DNA of 64,000 bases from Solirubrobacter sp963837485 (GTDB lineage: Bacteria > Actinomycetota > Thermoleophilia > Solirubrobacterales > Solirubrobacteraceae). Numbering within the stretch: the stretch's first letter is position 1; every line of letters starts with the position of its first letter. Where the stretch lies: the NCBI GenBank assembly GCA_963837485.1, contig CAWINP010000008.1:62001-126000 (forward strand). Reading direction: 5' to 3'. The translations under genes were made by a program, and so were the position numbers. A model generated the notes under the pieces. It did no database searches, had not been told where the DNA came from, and worked only from the letters and a program-made list of their open reading frames with translations. Positions 49,186 through 58,257 of the stretch are shown in pieces.

Positions 49186-49350
49186 AGTGGTCCCGTCCGT
49201 GGACACACGCACCGCCAGACGGCCGCTGATCACCGCCTGGCGGCGTCCTCGCATGGCTCACGTGGCAAAGCCACGCATCGCCGGCTGCGTCCTTGCCAGC
49301 CGGCGCCAGCGGCCGCCTGGACGGCACGCGGGCCCACGGACGGAACCACT
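49186..49350. repeat. Inverted-repeat-bounded intergenic element 2
   Basis: AGTGGTCCCGTCCGTGG at 49186-49202 and CCACGGACGGAACCACT at 49334-49350 are 17-bp inverted ends with one mismatch, bounding a 165-bp gap between lysA and the NHL lipoprotein gene, whose stop codon touches the right end. Inside, CGTGGC-AAA-GCCACG forms a hairpin preceded by CTCA and followed by CATC, as in the element at 36114 but with compensating bases. No ORF. Confidence 0.6.
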
Positions 49351-51325
49351 AACGCAGCTTGAAGGCCTTGCGTACCGCGCGGCAGGCGGTCGTGGAGGAG
49401 CGCCCGGGGGAGCCCGAGCCGGTCACCTTCCAGGCCTTGCCTGAGCCCCGCTTCTGCCTGAAGGCGCCGCGCGCGCCGCCGCTGAAGCGCCCGCTGACCG
49501 TGCCGTCCTTGACGTCGACGGTGAAGGCCAGGCAGGCCCGCCGGCCCTTTCCGACCGCCAGCAGCTTCCCGGTCGCACGCGCGGTCCGCTTCAGCGGGTC
49601 GGCGTTGACGTCGAACAGCGCGTACCAGCGCCCGCTCGCCAGCTTCCCGGCGCCGGGCAGCTTGAACGTGCCCTGCTGGCGCGCGCCCTTCTCCAGGTAG
49701 GCCGCGCCGAGCGTCGCCGTGCCCTGCACGCTCTTGGTCGCGGCGAAGCTGCCGCTGAACGCGCGGCCGGCAAACGCGCCGGCCAGGCCCGCGCACGGCG
49801 CCGCGGACTGCGGGCCGAACATCTGCACCCGGTCGTTGTCGTGATCGGCGACGTAGACGTTCCCGCCGCAATCCACGGCCAGCCCCCACGGGTCGCGGAA
49901 CCGGCCCGCATCGCGGCCCTCGCCGCCGAACCAGGCGCGCCAGACGCCGGTCGGGCCGAACACCTGGACACGGTCGGTGCCCCGCTCGCTGACCCAGACG
50001 GCGGCGCCGTCGGCGGCGATCCCCCACGGCGACGAGAGCTGGCCGAGCCCGGTTCCCGGGCTTCCCCACTTGGCGAGCAGCGCCGTGCCGTCGATGTTGA
50101 GCTTCTGGATCCGCCCGTTGCCGGCGTCGACGACGTAGACGGCGAAGAAGCGGTCGAGTGCGATCCCGGCCGGCGCGTCGAACTGGCGGTCGCCGGAGCC
50201 GGGGCCGAGGCCGAACTGGCTCTGGTAGACGCCGCCGGTGGTGAAGCGCTGGACGCGGTCGTTGCCGCGATCGGTGACCAGCACGCCCGCCTCCGAATTC
50301 GCCACCACGTCGGTCGCGCCGTCGAACTGGCCGGGACCGGTGCCCGCGGTGCCCCAGTCGGTGATCAGCGCGCCGGTGCCCGAGTACTTCGTGACGTGGT
50401 CGAAGAACGGGTCGGCGACGTACACGCTGCCGAGGTCGTCGACGGCGATCCCCGTCGGCGCGCCGGAGACGTCCCACTCGCGCACGAAGACGCCGGAGGG
50501 CGTGAACTGCTGCACCCGGCTGCCCGGGAACTCCTCGAGCACGTAGACGGCCGTCCCCGCGCTGTTGACGGCGACGTCCGCGACCCCGTCGAACTCGCCC
50601 GGGTCGCGGCCTTCGTTCCCCCACTCGCGCACGAAGCCGGCGCCGGCGAGGCCGCCGGGCGTCGCGGAGGCCTCCAGCGACGGCGCGCTCTCGGCGCCGT
50701 CGCCGTTGACGGCGGTGACGACGTAGTGGTACGTCGCCGGGCCGGGCGCGTTGGCGTCGGTCAGCGCGGTGGCGCTCGTGGAGCCGACGAGCGTCGGGTA
50801 CGGGCCGCCGGCGGCCGTCCCGCGGTAGACGCGGTAGGTCGCCGCGGTGAAGCTCGCGGCCCACATCAGGTCGACCGAGCCGTCGCGCGCGACCGCCGTC
50901 AGGCCCGCGGGCGGCGCGGGAGCGAGGTCGGCCCGCGCGGCGGCGTGCACGGTCTCGGAGTCGGGGCCGGCGCGAAGCTGCCCGTCGATCGCGCGCACGA
51001 CGTAGAAGTACGTCGTGCCGTTGGCGAGGCCGGTGTCGCGGAAGCTCGGCTCGCGCGGCTGGGCGACCTCCGTGAACGGCCCGCGCGGCGAGGCCGAGCG
51101 CAGCACGCGGTACTCGAGCAGGTCGGCGTCGGGGCTCGGCGCCCAGTCGAGCGCGACGCCGTGGCTGAACCCGGCCGCCCGCACCAGCTTGGGCTGCAGC
51201 GGCTTGGAGAGGTCGTAGTCGGCGCCGCAGGCCCCGAGCGAGCAGACGAACCACTCGCGCGGGTCGCAGGCGCTGAGCGACGCGCTGAGGAAGACGATCC
51301 AGATCAGGATCAGCGCGCGTCGCAC
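49349..51325 (-). CDS. Exported NHL-repeat lipoprotein with fibronectin III domains
   Basis: A 658-residue surface protein. Signal peptide with lipobox (LIWIVFLSASLSAC; Cys at residue 20). Residues 45-225 form two fibronectin type III domains (each with a GTTYFYVVRA or ATYHYVVTAVN strand). Residues 230-515 are about six NHL repeats, each with a GVYV-D--NDRVQ-F pattern, forming a beta-propeller. The final 130 residues form a Lys-rich beta domain. Probably binds proteins or polysaccharide outside the cell. It stands alone beyond element 2. Confidence 0.83.
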   Translation of the reverse strand: MRRALILIWIVFLSASLSACDPREWFVCSLGACGADYDLSKPLQPKLVRAAGFSHGVALDWAPSPDADLLEYRVLRSASPRGPFTEVAQPREPSFRDTGLANGTTYFYVVRAIDGQLRAGPDSETVHAAARADLAPAPPAGLTAVARDGSVDLMWAASFTAATYRVYRGTAAGGPYPTLVGSTSATALTDANAPGPATYHYVVTAVNGDGAESAPSLEASATPGGLAGAGFVREWGNEGRDPGEFDGVADVAVNSAGTAVYVLEEFPGSRVQQFTPSGVFVREWDVSGAPTGIAVDDLGSVYVADPFFDHVTKYSGTGALITDWGTAGTGPGQFDGATDVVANSEAGVLVTDRGNDRVQRFTTGGVYQSQFGLGPGSGDRQFDAPAGIALDRFFAVYVVDAGNGRIQKLNIDGTALLAKWGSPGTGLGQLSSPWGIAADGAAVWVSERGTDRVQVFGPTGVWRAWFGGEGRDAGRFRDPWGLAVDCGGNVYVADHDNDRVQMFGPQSAAPCAGLAGAFAGRAFSGSFAATKSVQGTATLGAAYLEKGARQQGTFKLPGAGKLASGRWYALFDVNADPLKRTARATGKLLAVGKGRRACLAFTVDVKDGTVSGRFSGGARGAFRQKRGSGKAWKVTGSGSPGRSSTTACRAVRKAFKLR

Positions 51326-51367
51326 GAGCGCGACGCTACGCCCGCGCTCATCCGCATGTCACCGGAC

Positions 51368-52582
51368 TTACAGGTAGTTCATCGGGTTCACGACGCGCCC
51401 GTTGATGCGCGTCTCGAAATGCAGGTGCGGCCCGAAGCAGCGGCCCGTGCAGCCGGTGTAGCCGATCACCTGGCCCTGGCTGACGCTCGCGCCCACGGAC
51501 GTGCCGAAGCGCGACTGGTGCGCGTAGCACGTCGACAGCGAGGCGGTGTGCTGGACGCAGGTGAAGTTGCCGTAGCCGCCGGAGGCCGACTCGGGCTGCA
51601 TGAGGACGACCTTGCCGTTCGCGGCGGCGCGGATCGGCGTGCCGGAGGGGACGCCGATGTCGATGCCCGGGTGGCACGACTCCCACGCGCGCGACTCGCA
51701 GAACGGCGACGTGATCGGGCCGTTGACCGGCCAGATCAGGCCGCCCGAGCCGCCGCGGATCGGCCCCGCGGGCAGCGAGCCGCTGAAGCCGGCCAGCGTG
51801 GCCTCGATCTTGCGCTGCGTCGCCCTCAGCGTCTGGACGTCGTCCTCGAGCTCCTGGCGGCGGTCGCGCGACGAGTGCAGCAGCGCGGTCTTGCGCTGGC
51901 GGGCCGTCTGCACGTTGTCCTGGCGCTCGACGAGGCCGACGCGCACGGTCGAGACCTCGTCGCGCTGGCGCTGGATCTGCGCCGCCACGCGCGCCTCGGT
52001 CTGCTCGAGTCCCGAGAGCCTCGCCTCCGTCGACGTCGCGTCGGCCTTGGCCGTCCGCACGACGTCCATGATGTGCGAGTCCTGCTGGGAGATGCGGTGC
52101 ATGAACTCCGTCCGCTCCAGTAGGTCCTCGAAGCCGTTGGAGTTCAGGACCACGGTCACGATGTCGGGCCGGTCGGCCTTGTAGAGCTCGATCAGCCGGT
52201 TCGCGAGCGTGCGGCGGACGACCAGCAGCCGTGCGCGCAGCCGCGCCAGGCGCGCGCGCTCGGAGCGCAGCTTGGCCTGGACCGCGGCGAGCTCCGCGCG
52301 CTTGGAGTCGAGGCTCGTCTGCAGCTTGTGCTGGCGGTCCGCGAGCCGGCCGATGTCGTCCTCGAGCGCGTGGATGCGGTCCGTGTACTGCGAGATGTCG
52401 CTGGTGAGGACGCGCTCGTGCGCCTTGTGGCCGCCGATCAGCGACTGCTTGCGGTCGATCTGCTTCTGGATCTGCCCCGGGCTGGGGTCGTCGGCGGACG
52501 ACAGCACGGGCAGGACCGCCCAGAGGGCGACCGGCGCAACCACGGCGAGTAGGAGCAGGCGCAAGCGCATGCGACGGCGCAT
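51368..52582 (-). CDS. M23 peptidase with coiled-coil (EnvC/NlpD-like)
   Basis: Secreted 404-residue protein. Signal sequence (LLLLAVVAPVALWAVLPVLSSA), a long coiled coil at residues 30-265 (repeats such as QIDRKQSLIGGHKAHERVL and ARLRARLLVVRRTLANRLIELYK), then an M23 domain with zinc ligands in SCHPGIDIGVPSGTP and PHLHFETRINGR. The coiled coil plus LytM domain resembles EnvC and RipC-type regulators of cell-wall hydrolases. The zinc ligands seem complete, so it may itself cut peptidoglycan. Start ATG 52582. Confidence 0.88.
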   Translation of the reverse strand: MRRRMRLRLLLLAVVAPVALWAVLPVLSSADDPSPGQIQKQIDRKQSLIGGHKAHERVLTSDISQYTDRIHALEDDIGRLADRQHKLQTSLDSKRAELAAVQAKLRSERARLARLRARLLVVRRTLANRLIELYKADRPDIVTVVLNSNGFEDLLERTEFMHRISQQDSHIMDVVRTAKADATSTEARLSGLEQTEARVAAQIQRQRDEVSTVRVGLVERQDNVQTARQRKTALLHSSRDRRQELEDDVQTLRATQRKIEATLAGFSGSLPAGPIRGGSGGLIWPVNGPITSPFCESRAWESCHPGIDIGVPSGTPIRAAANGKVVLMQPESASGGYGNFTCVQHTASLSTCYAHQSRFGTSVGASVSQGQVIGYTGCTGRCFGPHLHFETRINGRVVNPMNYL

Positions 52583-52693
52583 CCTACGAGGTGGGCCGAA
52601 CCGACCTGCAGCGAATCGTGCAGAGTGCAGGGCTTTCGCACGGCGGTAAATGTTGATAAGGCTTCGCGCAGGTCTGCCATCCTCCTTTATGAG

Positions 52694-53593
52694 ATGCCTA
52701 GACCCACCTCCTTTGGCAAGGACACCGGACTCCAGTTCCGGATGGCCGTGACCCTGTTCCTGCTCGGCGCGATCTACGTCGCGCTGGTTGTCGTGCTGAT
52801 CGCCGTCGGTGCGAGCGGGATCATCGTGGCGCTCATCGCCGGCGGCCTTGCCGCACTGAATCTGTTCGCCTCGGACAAGCTCGCGCTCGCCGCGATGGGT
52901 GCGCGCGTGGTCTCCCCGCAGGAGGCACCGCAGCTGCACGCGATGATCGAGCGCCTGTGCGTGCAGGCCGACCTCCCGAAGCCCAAGGTGGCCGTCGCCA
53001 ACACGCGCATGCCGAACGCGTTCGCGCTCGGCCGCTCACCCAAGTCGGCGACCGTGTGCGCGACCACCGGGATCATGGAGCTGCTCTCCCCGGCCGAGCT
53101 CGAGGGCGTAATGGCGCACGAGCTCACGCACGTCGCCAACCGCGACGTGATGGTGATGACGCTTGCCGGCTTCTTCGCGACGATCGCGGCCTACATCGTC
53201 CAGTTCGGGTTCTTCTTCGGCGGCTCCTCTTCGGATGACGACGACGGCCCGAGCTTCATGGTGCTGCTGCTGGTCTCGCTCGCCGTCTATGTGGTCTCGT
53301 TCTTCCTCATGCAGGCGCTGTCGCGCTATCGCGAGTTCGCGGCCGACCGCGGCTCGGCGCTGATCACGGGGCGGCCCTCCGCCCTGGCCAGCGCGCTGCA
53401 GAAGATCTCGTCGGGCATGCACCGGATCCCGCAGCAGGACCTGCGCGCGGCGTCGGAGCTGCAGGCGTTCTTCATCTTCCCCACCGGCGCCGGCAAGTCG
53501 CTCTCGAACCTGTTCGCGACGCACCCGCCGATGGAGAAGCGGATCGAGCGCCTGATGCGGCTCGAGTCGCAGCTGCAGGGCACCGCGGTTTAG
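52694..53593 (+). CDS. htpX: HtpX-type M48 membrane metalloprotease
   Basis: Zinc protease of 299 residues with membrane helices at residues 15-60 and two central hydrophobic segments. Active site HELTH in VMAHELTHVANRD near residue 140, with the third ligand in YREFAADRGSALITG near 215. It degrades damaged membrane proteins. It is followed by the pspAB gene, a pairing seen in actinobacteria where HtpX works with the Psp envelope-stress system. Confidence 0.92.
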   Translation: MPRPTSFGKDTGLQFRMAVTLFLLGAIYVALVVVLIAVGASGIIVALIAGGLAALNLFASDKLALAAMGARVVSPQEAPQLHAMIERLCVQADLPKPKVAVANTRMPNAFALGRSPKSATVCATTGIMELLSPAELEGVMAHELTHVANRDVMVMTLAGFFATIAAYIVQFGFFFGGSSSDDDDGPSFMVLLLVSLAVYVVSFFLMQALSRYREFAADRGSALITGRPSALASALQKISSGMHRIPQQDLRAASELQAFFIFPTGAGKSLSNLFATHPPMEKRIERLMRLESQLQGTAV

Positions 53594-53599
53594 GGTTAA

Positions 53600-53643
53600 G
53601 GGCGTGCAGGCCCTCCGCCCCACCCCGATCATCCGACCTTAAG
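53600..53643. repeat. Dispersed 33-bp repeat, copy B (after htpX)
   Basis: Starts 7 bp after the htpX stop and ends 5 bp before the pspAB ATG. Bases 53611-53643 equal 12479-12511 on the other strand. It could carry a promoter for pspAB or a processing signal between the two genes. Confidence 0.75.
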
Positions 53644-53648
53644 CGCCC

Positions 53649-54221
53649 ATGGGGCTCTTCGACATCCTCCGCGGCAAGCGCGAGATCAAGCAGCCGGCGA
53701 CGGACCGCCTGTTCGCTATGTCCACGGCGTACGAGACGATGCAGACCGGCATGGGCCTGACGTCCTCGGGCGAGGCGGCGATCGTCTTTCAGCCGCTCGC
53801 CACGGCCGACTTCGAGGGGATCGTCAAGGACATGGAGGAGATCCTCATGGGCACCGGCGAGGAGACCGGCACGACGATCGCCGCGCGCGACGACGAGTTC
53901 GGCTACCGCTGGATGGTGCTCTCGGACCCGGACATGGAGGACCTCGTCGTCGGGCTGAACGCGGTCTCCACCGAGATCCAGGGCGGCGGGTACGGCGACC
54001 GACTGCTCGCCGCGGTCTTCTCGTTCCGCGACGAGAAGAACCGCAAGGCCTACTGGATCTACAACTTCAAGCGCGGCGCGTTCTATCCGTTCGTGCCCGC
54101 CGGCGGCGACCAGCAGCGCGACAACGAGCGAGAGCTGCGGCTCAAGGCCCAGATCGGCGCCGACCTCCCGGTCGAGGCCGAGCTCGAGCGCTGGTTCCCG
54201 CTCTGGGGCGCGCCGCTCTAG
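53649..54221 (+). CDS. pspAB: PspA-associated protein PspAB
   Basis: Cytosolic 190-residue protein beginning MGLFDILRGKREIKQPATDRLFAMSTAYETMQ, a pattern typical of the actinobacterial PspAB family, with FGYRWMVLSDPDMEDLVVGLNAVS and NRKAYWIYNFKRGAFYPF further on. Found beside htpX or pspA in actinobacteria; biochemical role unknown. Linked to pspA-pspAA 4.5 kb away. Confidence 0.84.
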   Translation: MGLFDILRGKREIKQPATDRLFAMSTAYETMQTGMGLTSSGEAAIVFQPLATADFEGIVKDMEEILMGTGEETGTTIAARDDEFGYRWMVLSDPDMEDLVVGLNAVSTEIQGGGYGDRLLAAVFSFRDEKNRKAYWIYNFKRGAFYPFVPAGGDQQRDNERELRLKAQIGADLPVEAELERWFPLWGAPL

Positions 54222-54263
54222 CGCCTAGCAGCCGCTCGAGCTGGGTGGACCGCCGCGCCGACG

Positions 54264-54577
54264 GCGCCGGCGAGCGTCAATGGCGCGGACGGGTTCCGGC
54301 GAACGTCAACTGCGGCATTAGGGAGGGCGGGCTTACCAGAAACGATCACCCAGGGACGGCAAACGCTCACGAGCGACCATCCCAGATAGACAGGCTACCT
54401 GTACGCGTCGAGTTAGTGGTGCTAGAGCCGACAAACTCCACGCCAGATTCCCTGACCGTCGTCCGCGGATGATCGATTCCAATCCGCACCCCCTCCTCAC
54501 CCGCCAGCAGTTGCCCGTACGACCACAACTCGAGCCGAGCTCTCAACGCCGGGCAGTCAAGCGCCGCGGGCGACGGC
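54264..54577. ncRNA. Conserved structured non-coding element, copy 2
   Basis: Inverted copy of the element at 15831-16172. Bases 54535-54570 are identical to 15850-15885 (36 bp, opposite strand), and other blocks of 16-19 bp match. The hairpin CGCTC-AC-GAGCG at 54364-54375 replaces GGTCG-ACCA-CGACC of copy 1 at the same position. Read on the plus strand it starts about 40 bp after pspAB, while copy 1 in that sense starts after a sigma gene. The 486-bp gap 54222-54707 holds no convincing gene; the open frame at 54245-54472 is not conserved in copy 1. Strand and family unknown. Confidence 0.6.
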
Positions 54578-54611
54578 GCGCGTGACGACCTCCGCGTCGG
54601 TCACGCTTCCG

Positions 54612-54627
54612 TGGCATTCGAATGCCA
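54612..54627. repeat. Perfect 16-bp palindrome TGGCATTCGAATGCCA
   Basis: Self-complementary over 16 bp with no spacer, about 80 bp beyond the stop of the DUF899 gene (minus strand) and just past the non-coding element. It could be a protein-binding site; it is a poor terminator because it has no loop. Confidence 0.5.
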
Positions 54628-54707
54628 AGCAGGCCCCAGATCAACGCCCGTGGCAAGCGCCGCCGTGCCCGGCAGCATCGTGGCCCCTGGGTCGACGGCT
54701 AACGGCT

Positions 54708-55397
54708 CTAAGCCCCGTACGCGTCGTGGTAGTTCCACCACTGGTATGGCGGGGTCTGGGGGTAGCCCTCGGGCGAGTCCTCCCATGCCTCCTGGCGCCC
54801 GAGCGCGGTGATGTCGAGATAGCTCCACGTCGTGCCCATGTGCTCGTCGCCGCGGGCGTCGACGAAGTAGGTGCGGAAGATCCGGTCGCCCTCGCGGATG
54901 AAGGCGTTGTGCCCGTGCCACTCGTCGACCCCGAAGTCCTTGTCGAAATCGTCCTTGAGGGTGTACCAGGGGATGAGCCCCCAGCCCATGCGCTCCTTCA
55001 AGCCCTGGATCTCGGCCTGCGGGGCGCGCGAGACCCACACGAGCGTCGTGTCCCGCGCGTTCAGGTGGGCCGGATGCGCGACCTGGTCGGCGCCGAAGGA
55101 GCAGCCGGCACAGGCCCGCTCGGGGTAGGCGCCGCCCGACTCCGGATAGGTGGTGACGTCCGGCGCATAGAAGGCGCGGTAGACGATCAGCTGCCTGCGG
55201 CCCGCGAACAGGTCCTGCAGGCTCGCCGGCCCGTCTGGGCCCTCGAAGCGGTAGTCCTTCTCGACGGCCATCCACGGCATCCGCCGGCGCTCGGCCGCCA
55301 GTGCATCGCGGGCGCGGGTCACCTCCTTCTCCTTGACGAGCAGCGTCTCGCGCGCGGCCTGCCACTCCTGCGGCGACACGATCGGCGGGGTCTTCAT
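54708..55397 (-). CDS. DUF899 thioredoxin-like protein
   Basis: Protein of 229 residues: EWQAARETLLVKEKEVTRARDALAAERRRMPWM at the N-terminus, the strand LIVYRAFYAP, ACAGCSFGADQVAHPAHLNARDTTLVWVSRAP near residue 95 and WGLIPWYTLKDDFDKDFG near 145. This is the DUF899 family, a thioredoxin fold whose CxxC-like CAGC could be redox-active. Role unknown. It has no operon partner. Confidence 0.87.
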   Translation of the reverse strand: MKTPPIVSPQEWQAARETLLVKEKEVTRARDALAAERRRMPWMAVEKDYRFEGPDGPASLQDLFAGRRQLIVYRAFYAPDVTTYPESGGAYPERACAGCSFGADQVAHPAHLNARDTTLVWVSRAPQAEIQGLKERMGWGLIPWYTLKDDFDKDFGVDEWHGHNAFIREGDRIFRTYFVDARGDEHMGTTWSYLDITALGRQEAWEDSPEGYPQTPPYQWWNYHDAYGA

Positions 55398-55452
55398 GAC
55401 GGCGTGTCCTCCCTCAGCACTCGGTTGCTGCGAGTGTCCAAAGGATCGCGCG

Positions 55453-56286
55453 TCAGCGGTAGCGGATCGTCGCGTCGCCGGAGCTCGTGACCGCGTTGAG
55501 GCTGCGGGACGAGTCCGGGTTCTGGTCGACGCCGAGCTGGGGGTCGCCGGAGGACGTCGCGACCTGGGCGTCGTAACCCTCGTGGCCGTTGCGGGGGACG
55601 GAGATCGTCACGTCGCCCGAGGAGGAGGCGACGCTGACGCGCTTGGGGACGGTGGCGACGTCGAGGAAGACGTCGCCCGAGGTCGCGCGGGCGTCGATCG
55701 TCTGCGATGTCACCTCCGCGGCGTCGACGTCGCCGGACGAGGTCTCGAGCACGAGCCGGCCGCCGAGGCGGCTCGCCTCGATGTCGCCCGAGGAGACCTT
55801 CGCGTTCGTGCCGCCGCTGAGCCCGGACAGCGCCAGGTCGCCGGAGCCGGCGTCGATCGTGACCGAGCCGCTGAGGTCGCTCGCCCGCACGTCGCCGGAG
55901 TGCGTGTCGACCGAGACCGGCATGCCCGCAGGGATGCGGACGACGAAGCTCGACTCGCAGTGCCCCAGGACGATGTCGTGGCAGGCGCCGCGCAGCGACA
56001 GGTGACCGCCGTCGATCTCGGTCCTGAGCTTGGGCAGCCACAGCGTGCCCTTGGCGTGCGTGTCGACGATGACCTCGCGGCCCGCGGACGGCACGAGCGT
56101 GACGTCGGCGTTGGCGCCGTCGATCGTCACCTCCGACACCGCGCCGCGCACGACGTGGTGCTCGTCGCGGGTGACCGAGCCGACCGTGCGCCCGGCCAGC
56201 GCGACGCCCGCCCAGATCGTGAAGATCACGGCGAGCAGCCCGCCGGCCGCGAGCCAGAGCGCCCGTGAGGGGGACGCGGTCGTCAT
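55453..56286 (-). CDS. DUF4097 beta-helix protein, membrane-anchored
   Basis: Protein of 277 residues with one N-terminal membrane helix (ALWLAAGGLLAVIFTIWAGVALA) and a long extracytoplasmic region of repeated TSSGDV/SGDVRA units (about seven), predicted to form a right-handed beta-helix (DUF4097/adhesin type). These proteins often sit beside two-component systems or PspC genes and may sense envelope state. Its ATG overlaps the stop of the response regulator (ATGA), so all three genes form one operon. Confidence 0.85.
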   Translation of the reverse strand: MTTASPSRALWLAAGGLLAVIFTIWAGVALAGRTVGSVTRDEHHVVRGAVSEVTIDGANADVTLVPSAGREVIVDTHAKGTLWLPKLRTEIDGGHLSLRGACHDIVLGHCESSFVVRIPAGMPVSVDTHSGDVRASDLSGSVTIDAGSGDLALSGLSGGTNAKVSSGDIEASRLGGRLVLETSSGDVDAAEVTSQTIDARATSGDVFLDVATVPKRVSVASSSGDVTISVPRNGHEGYDAQVATSSGDPQLGVDQNPDSSRSLNAVTSSGDATIRYR

Positions 56287-56936
56287 CGGTCGACGGCCTC
56301 CAGGAAGCGCAGGACGGCCAGCACGCGGCGGTGCGCTTGGTCGGCCGGCGGCAGGCCGAGCTTGCCGAAGATGTTGGTCACGTGCTTCTCGACCGCGCCC
56401 TCGGTGACCACGAGCTGCCCTGCGATCGAGCTGTTCGTGCGGCCTTCGGCCATCAGCTCGAGCACCTCGCGCTCGCGCGGCGAGAGCCGCTCCAGCGGGT
56501 CCTGGCGGCCGCTGCGGACGAGCAGCTGGGTGACGACCTCGGGATCGAGCGCGGCGCCGCCGGACGCGACCCGCCGCAGCGTGTCCAGGAAGTCGCCGAC
56601 GTCGGCCACGCGGTCCTTGAGCAGGTAGCCGATGCCGCGGCTGTCGCCGGCCAGCAGGTCGACCGCGTAGCGCTCCTCCACGTACTGGGAGAGCATCAGC
56701 AGATTGACCTCCGGCCACGAGCGGCGGATCACCAGCGCGGCGCGCACGCCCTCGTCATTGAACGTCGGCGGCATCCGCACGTCGATCACGCAGATGTCGG
56801 GACGGTGGCGCTCGACGGCGCGCAGCAGCGCCTCCGGATTGTCGACGGCCTCGAGCACGTCGAACCCGCCCTCGCGCAGCAGGCGCGTCAGGCCCTCGCG
56901 CAACAGGACGGCGTCTTCGGCGATCACGGCTCGCAT
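56283..56936 (-). CDS. NarL/LuxR-type response regulator
   Basis: Protein of 217 residues: receiver domain (RAVIAEDAVLLREGLTRLLREGG, phospho-acceptor Asp in ICVIDVRMPPTFNDEG near residue 53, lysine in GYLLKDRV) and a C-terminal LuxR helix-turn-helix (LSPREREVLELMAEGRTNSSIAGQLVVTEGAVEKHVTNIFGKL). It partners with the upstream histidine kinase (13-bp overlap) and probably controls this operon. Confidence 0.92.
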   Translation of the reverse strand: MRAVIAEDAVLLREGLTRLLREGGFDVLEAVDNPEALLRAVERHRPDICVIDVRMPPTFNDEGVRAALVIRRSWPEVNLLMLSQYVEERYAVDLLAGDSRGIGYLLKDRVADVGDFLDTLRRVASGGAALDPEVVTQLLVRSGRQDPLERLSPREREVLELMAEGRTNSSIAGQLVVTEGAVEKHVTNIFGKLGLPPADQAHRRVLAVLRFLEAVDR

Positions 56937-58178
56937 GGCAACTCCACTCGCAGGGTCGTGCCCTCGCCTGGAGGGCTTACGACCATCAGGATGCCGTCCA
57001 CGGCCTGCACGCGGTCGCGCAACCCGCGCAGCCCGTTGCGGTTGACGTCCGCCCCGCCGCGCCCGTTGTCGGACACCTCGATCGTCAGCTCGCCGCCCGC
57101 GATCCGGACCTCCAGCCGCGCGCGGGTGGCGCGCGAGTGCTTGGCCACGTTGGTCAGCGCCTCGGCCACGACGAAGTAGGCGATCGCCTCGACCGAGGGC
57201 GCCGCGCGCTGCGGAAGGTCGACGTCGACGGCGACCGGCACCGGGCAGCGCGCGGCCAGGGCGGAGACGGCGGCGTCGAGCCCGCGGTCGGTCAGCACGG
57301 CCGGATGGATGCCGCGCGCGAGGTTGCGCAGCTCCACCAGCGCCTCCTTGGACTCGCGGTGCGCCTCGTCGAGCAGCTCGCGCGTGACGTCGGGATCCTC
57401 GGTCGCCTTCGCGCGCCCGAGCGTCATCGCGAGCGCCACGAGCCGCTGCTGCGCGCCGTCGTGCAGGTCGCGCTCGATCCGGCGCCGCTCGTCGTCGGCG
57501 GCGGCGACCATGCCGGCGCGCGTCTGCTCGAGCGTGTCGACGCGCGCGCTGAGCATCTCGCGGTCGCTCGGCTCCAGCAGCAGGCGGGCCATGGCGATCT
57601 GGACGGCGGCAAGGCCGCGCGTGACCCAGGGGGCCGCGAACAGCAGCGCGACCCCGCCGGCCACGTGGGCGATCGAGGAGACCGCGAAGCCCACGTCGGC
57701 GCCGAACAGGCTGCCCTCGCCCGCGGTCGCCCAGCCCCACAGCGGGTAGCTGACGAACGCGAGCCCGCCGCCCCAGGCGCAGAACGTCAGGAACGCGCCG
57801 AGCCAGCCGAGCAGCGGAAGCGCCACGAGCGCGTAGGCGAGCTCGAGCCAGCAGCCGCGCGAGGTCGCCCAGTCGATCAGGCGGCGCGGCAGCGGCCCGT
57901 CGCTCGGGAAGCGCCGGACCGGGAACTCCGCCCCCATCAGCGCGGCCGCCCGGTTGCGCTCGACCTTCGCGAGCACGTGGTCGAACGCCAGCACGAGCCA
58001 GACGATCGGCAGGCCGATCGAGCGCGACGATCAGCAGCGGCACGCCGAGGCACAGCCCGACGAGCGTGAAGATGAACGAGAACGTCCCGATCGTGCCGCT
58101 GAGCGCGACGTAGGCCGTCGCTCCCCAGGTGTCGCTGGGGAAGGAGACGGTGCGCCGTTGGAGAGCCGAGCTGACCAC
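56924..58178 (-). pseudogene. Sensor histidine kinase (NarX/LiaS type), frameshifted
   Basis: Membrane kinase with an N-terminal sensor domain of about four helices, HisKA_3 (ERRRIERDLHDGAQQRLVALAM, phospho-His in the DLHDG box) and a GHKL ATPase (EALTNVAKHSRA, SDNGRGGAD, GLRGLRDRV). The N-terminal 55 residues (TWGATAYVALSGTIGTFSFIF onward) and the rest lie in different frames; a one-base indel near 58020 joins VPLLIVA to SIGLPIVWLVLAFDHV. All catalytic motifs are intact, so a sequencing or assembly error is likely. GTG 58178 is a proposed start. Operon with the LuxR regulator and DUF4097 gene. Confidence 0.8.
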
Positions 58179-58192
58179 GACACACACGGTAT

Positions 58193-58216
58193 GCCCGCCG
58201 GAGGGTTCCGGCGGGC
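58193..58216 (-). terminator. Perfect 10-bp hairpin between pspAA and the kinase gene
   Basis: GCCCGCCGGA at 58193-58202 and TCCGGCGGGC at 58207-58216 with a 4-nt loop. A second stem, CTAGCC/GGCTAG at 58244-58261, includes the pspAA stop codon. Together they probably separate the psp and two-component operons; there is no T-run. Confidence 0.6.
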
Positions 58217-58257
58217 GAGCCACCACGTTGGTTGCGCCGGGGGCTAGCCAGAGACGG

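Noticed and set aside
54245..54472. 75-codon frame inside non-coding element copy 2
   Set aside because: The matching frame in copy 1 is disrupted by indels and stops; there is no ribosome-binding site.
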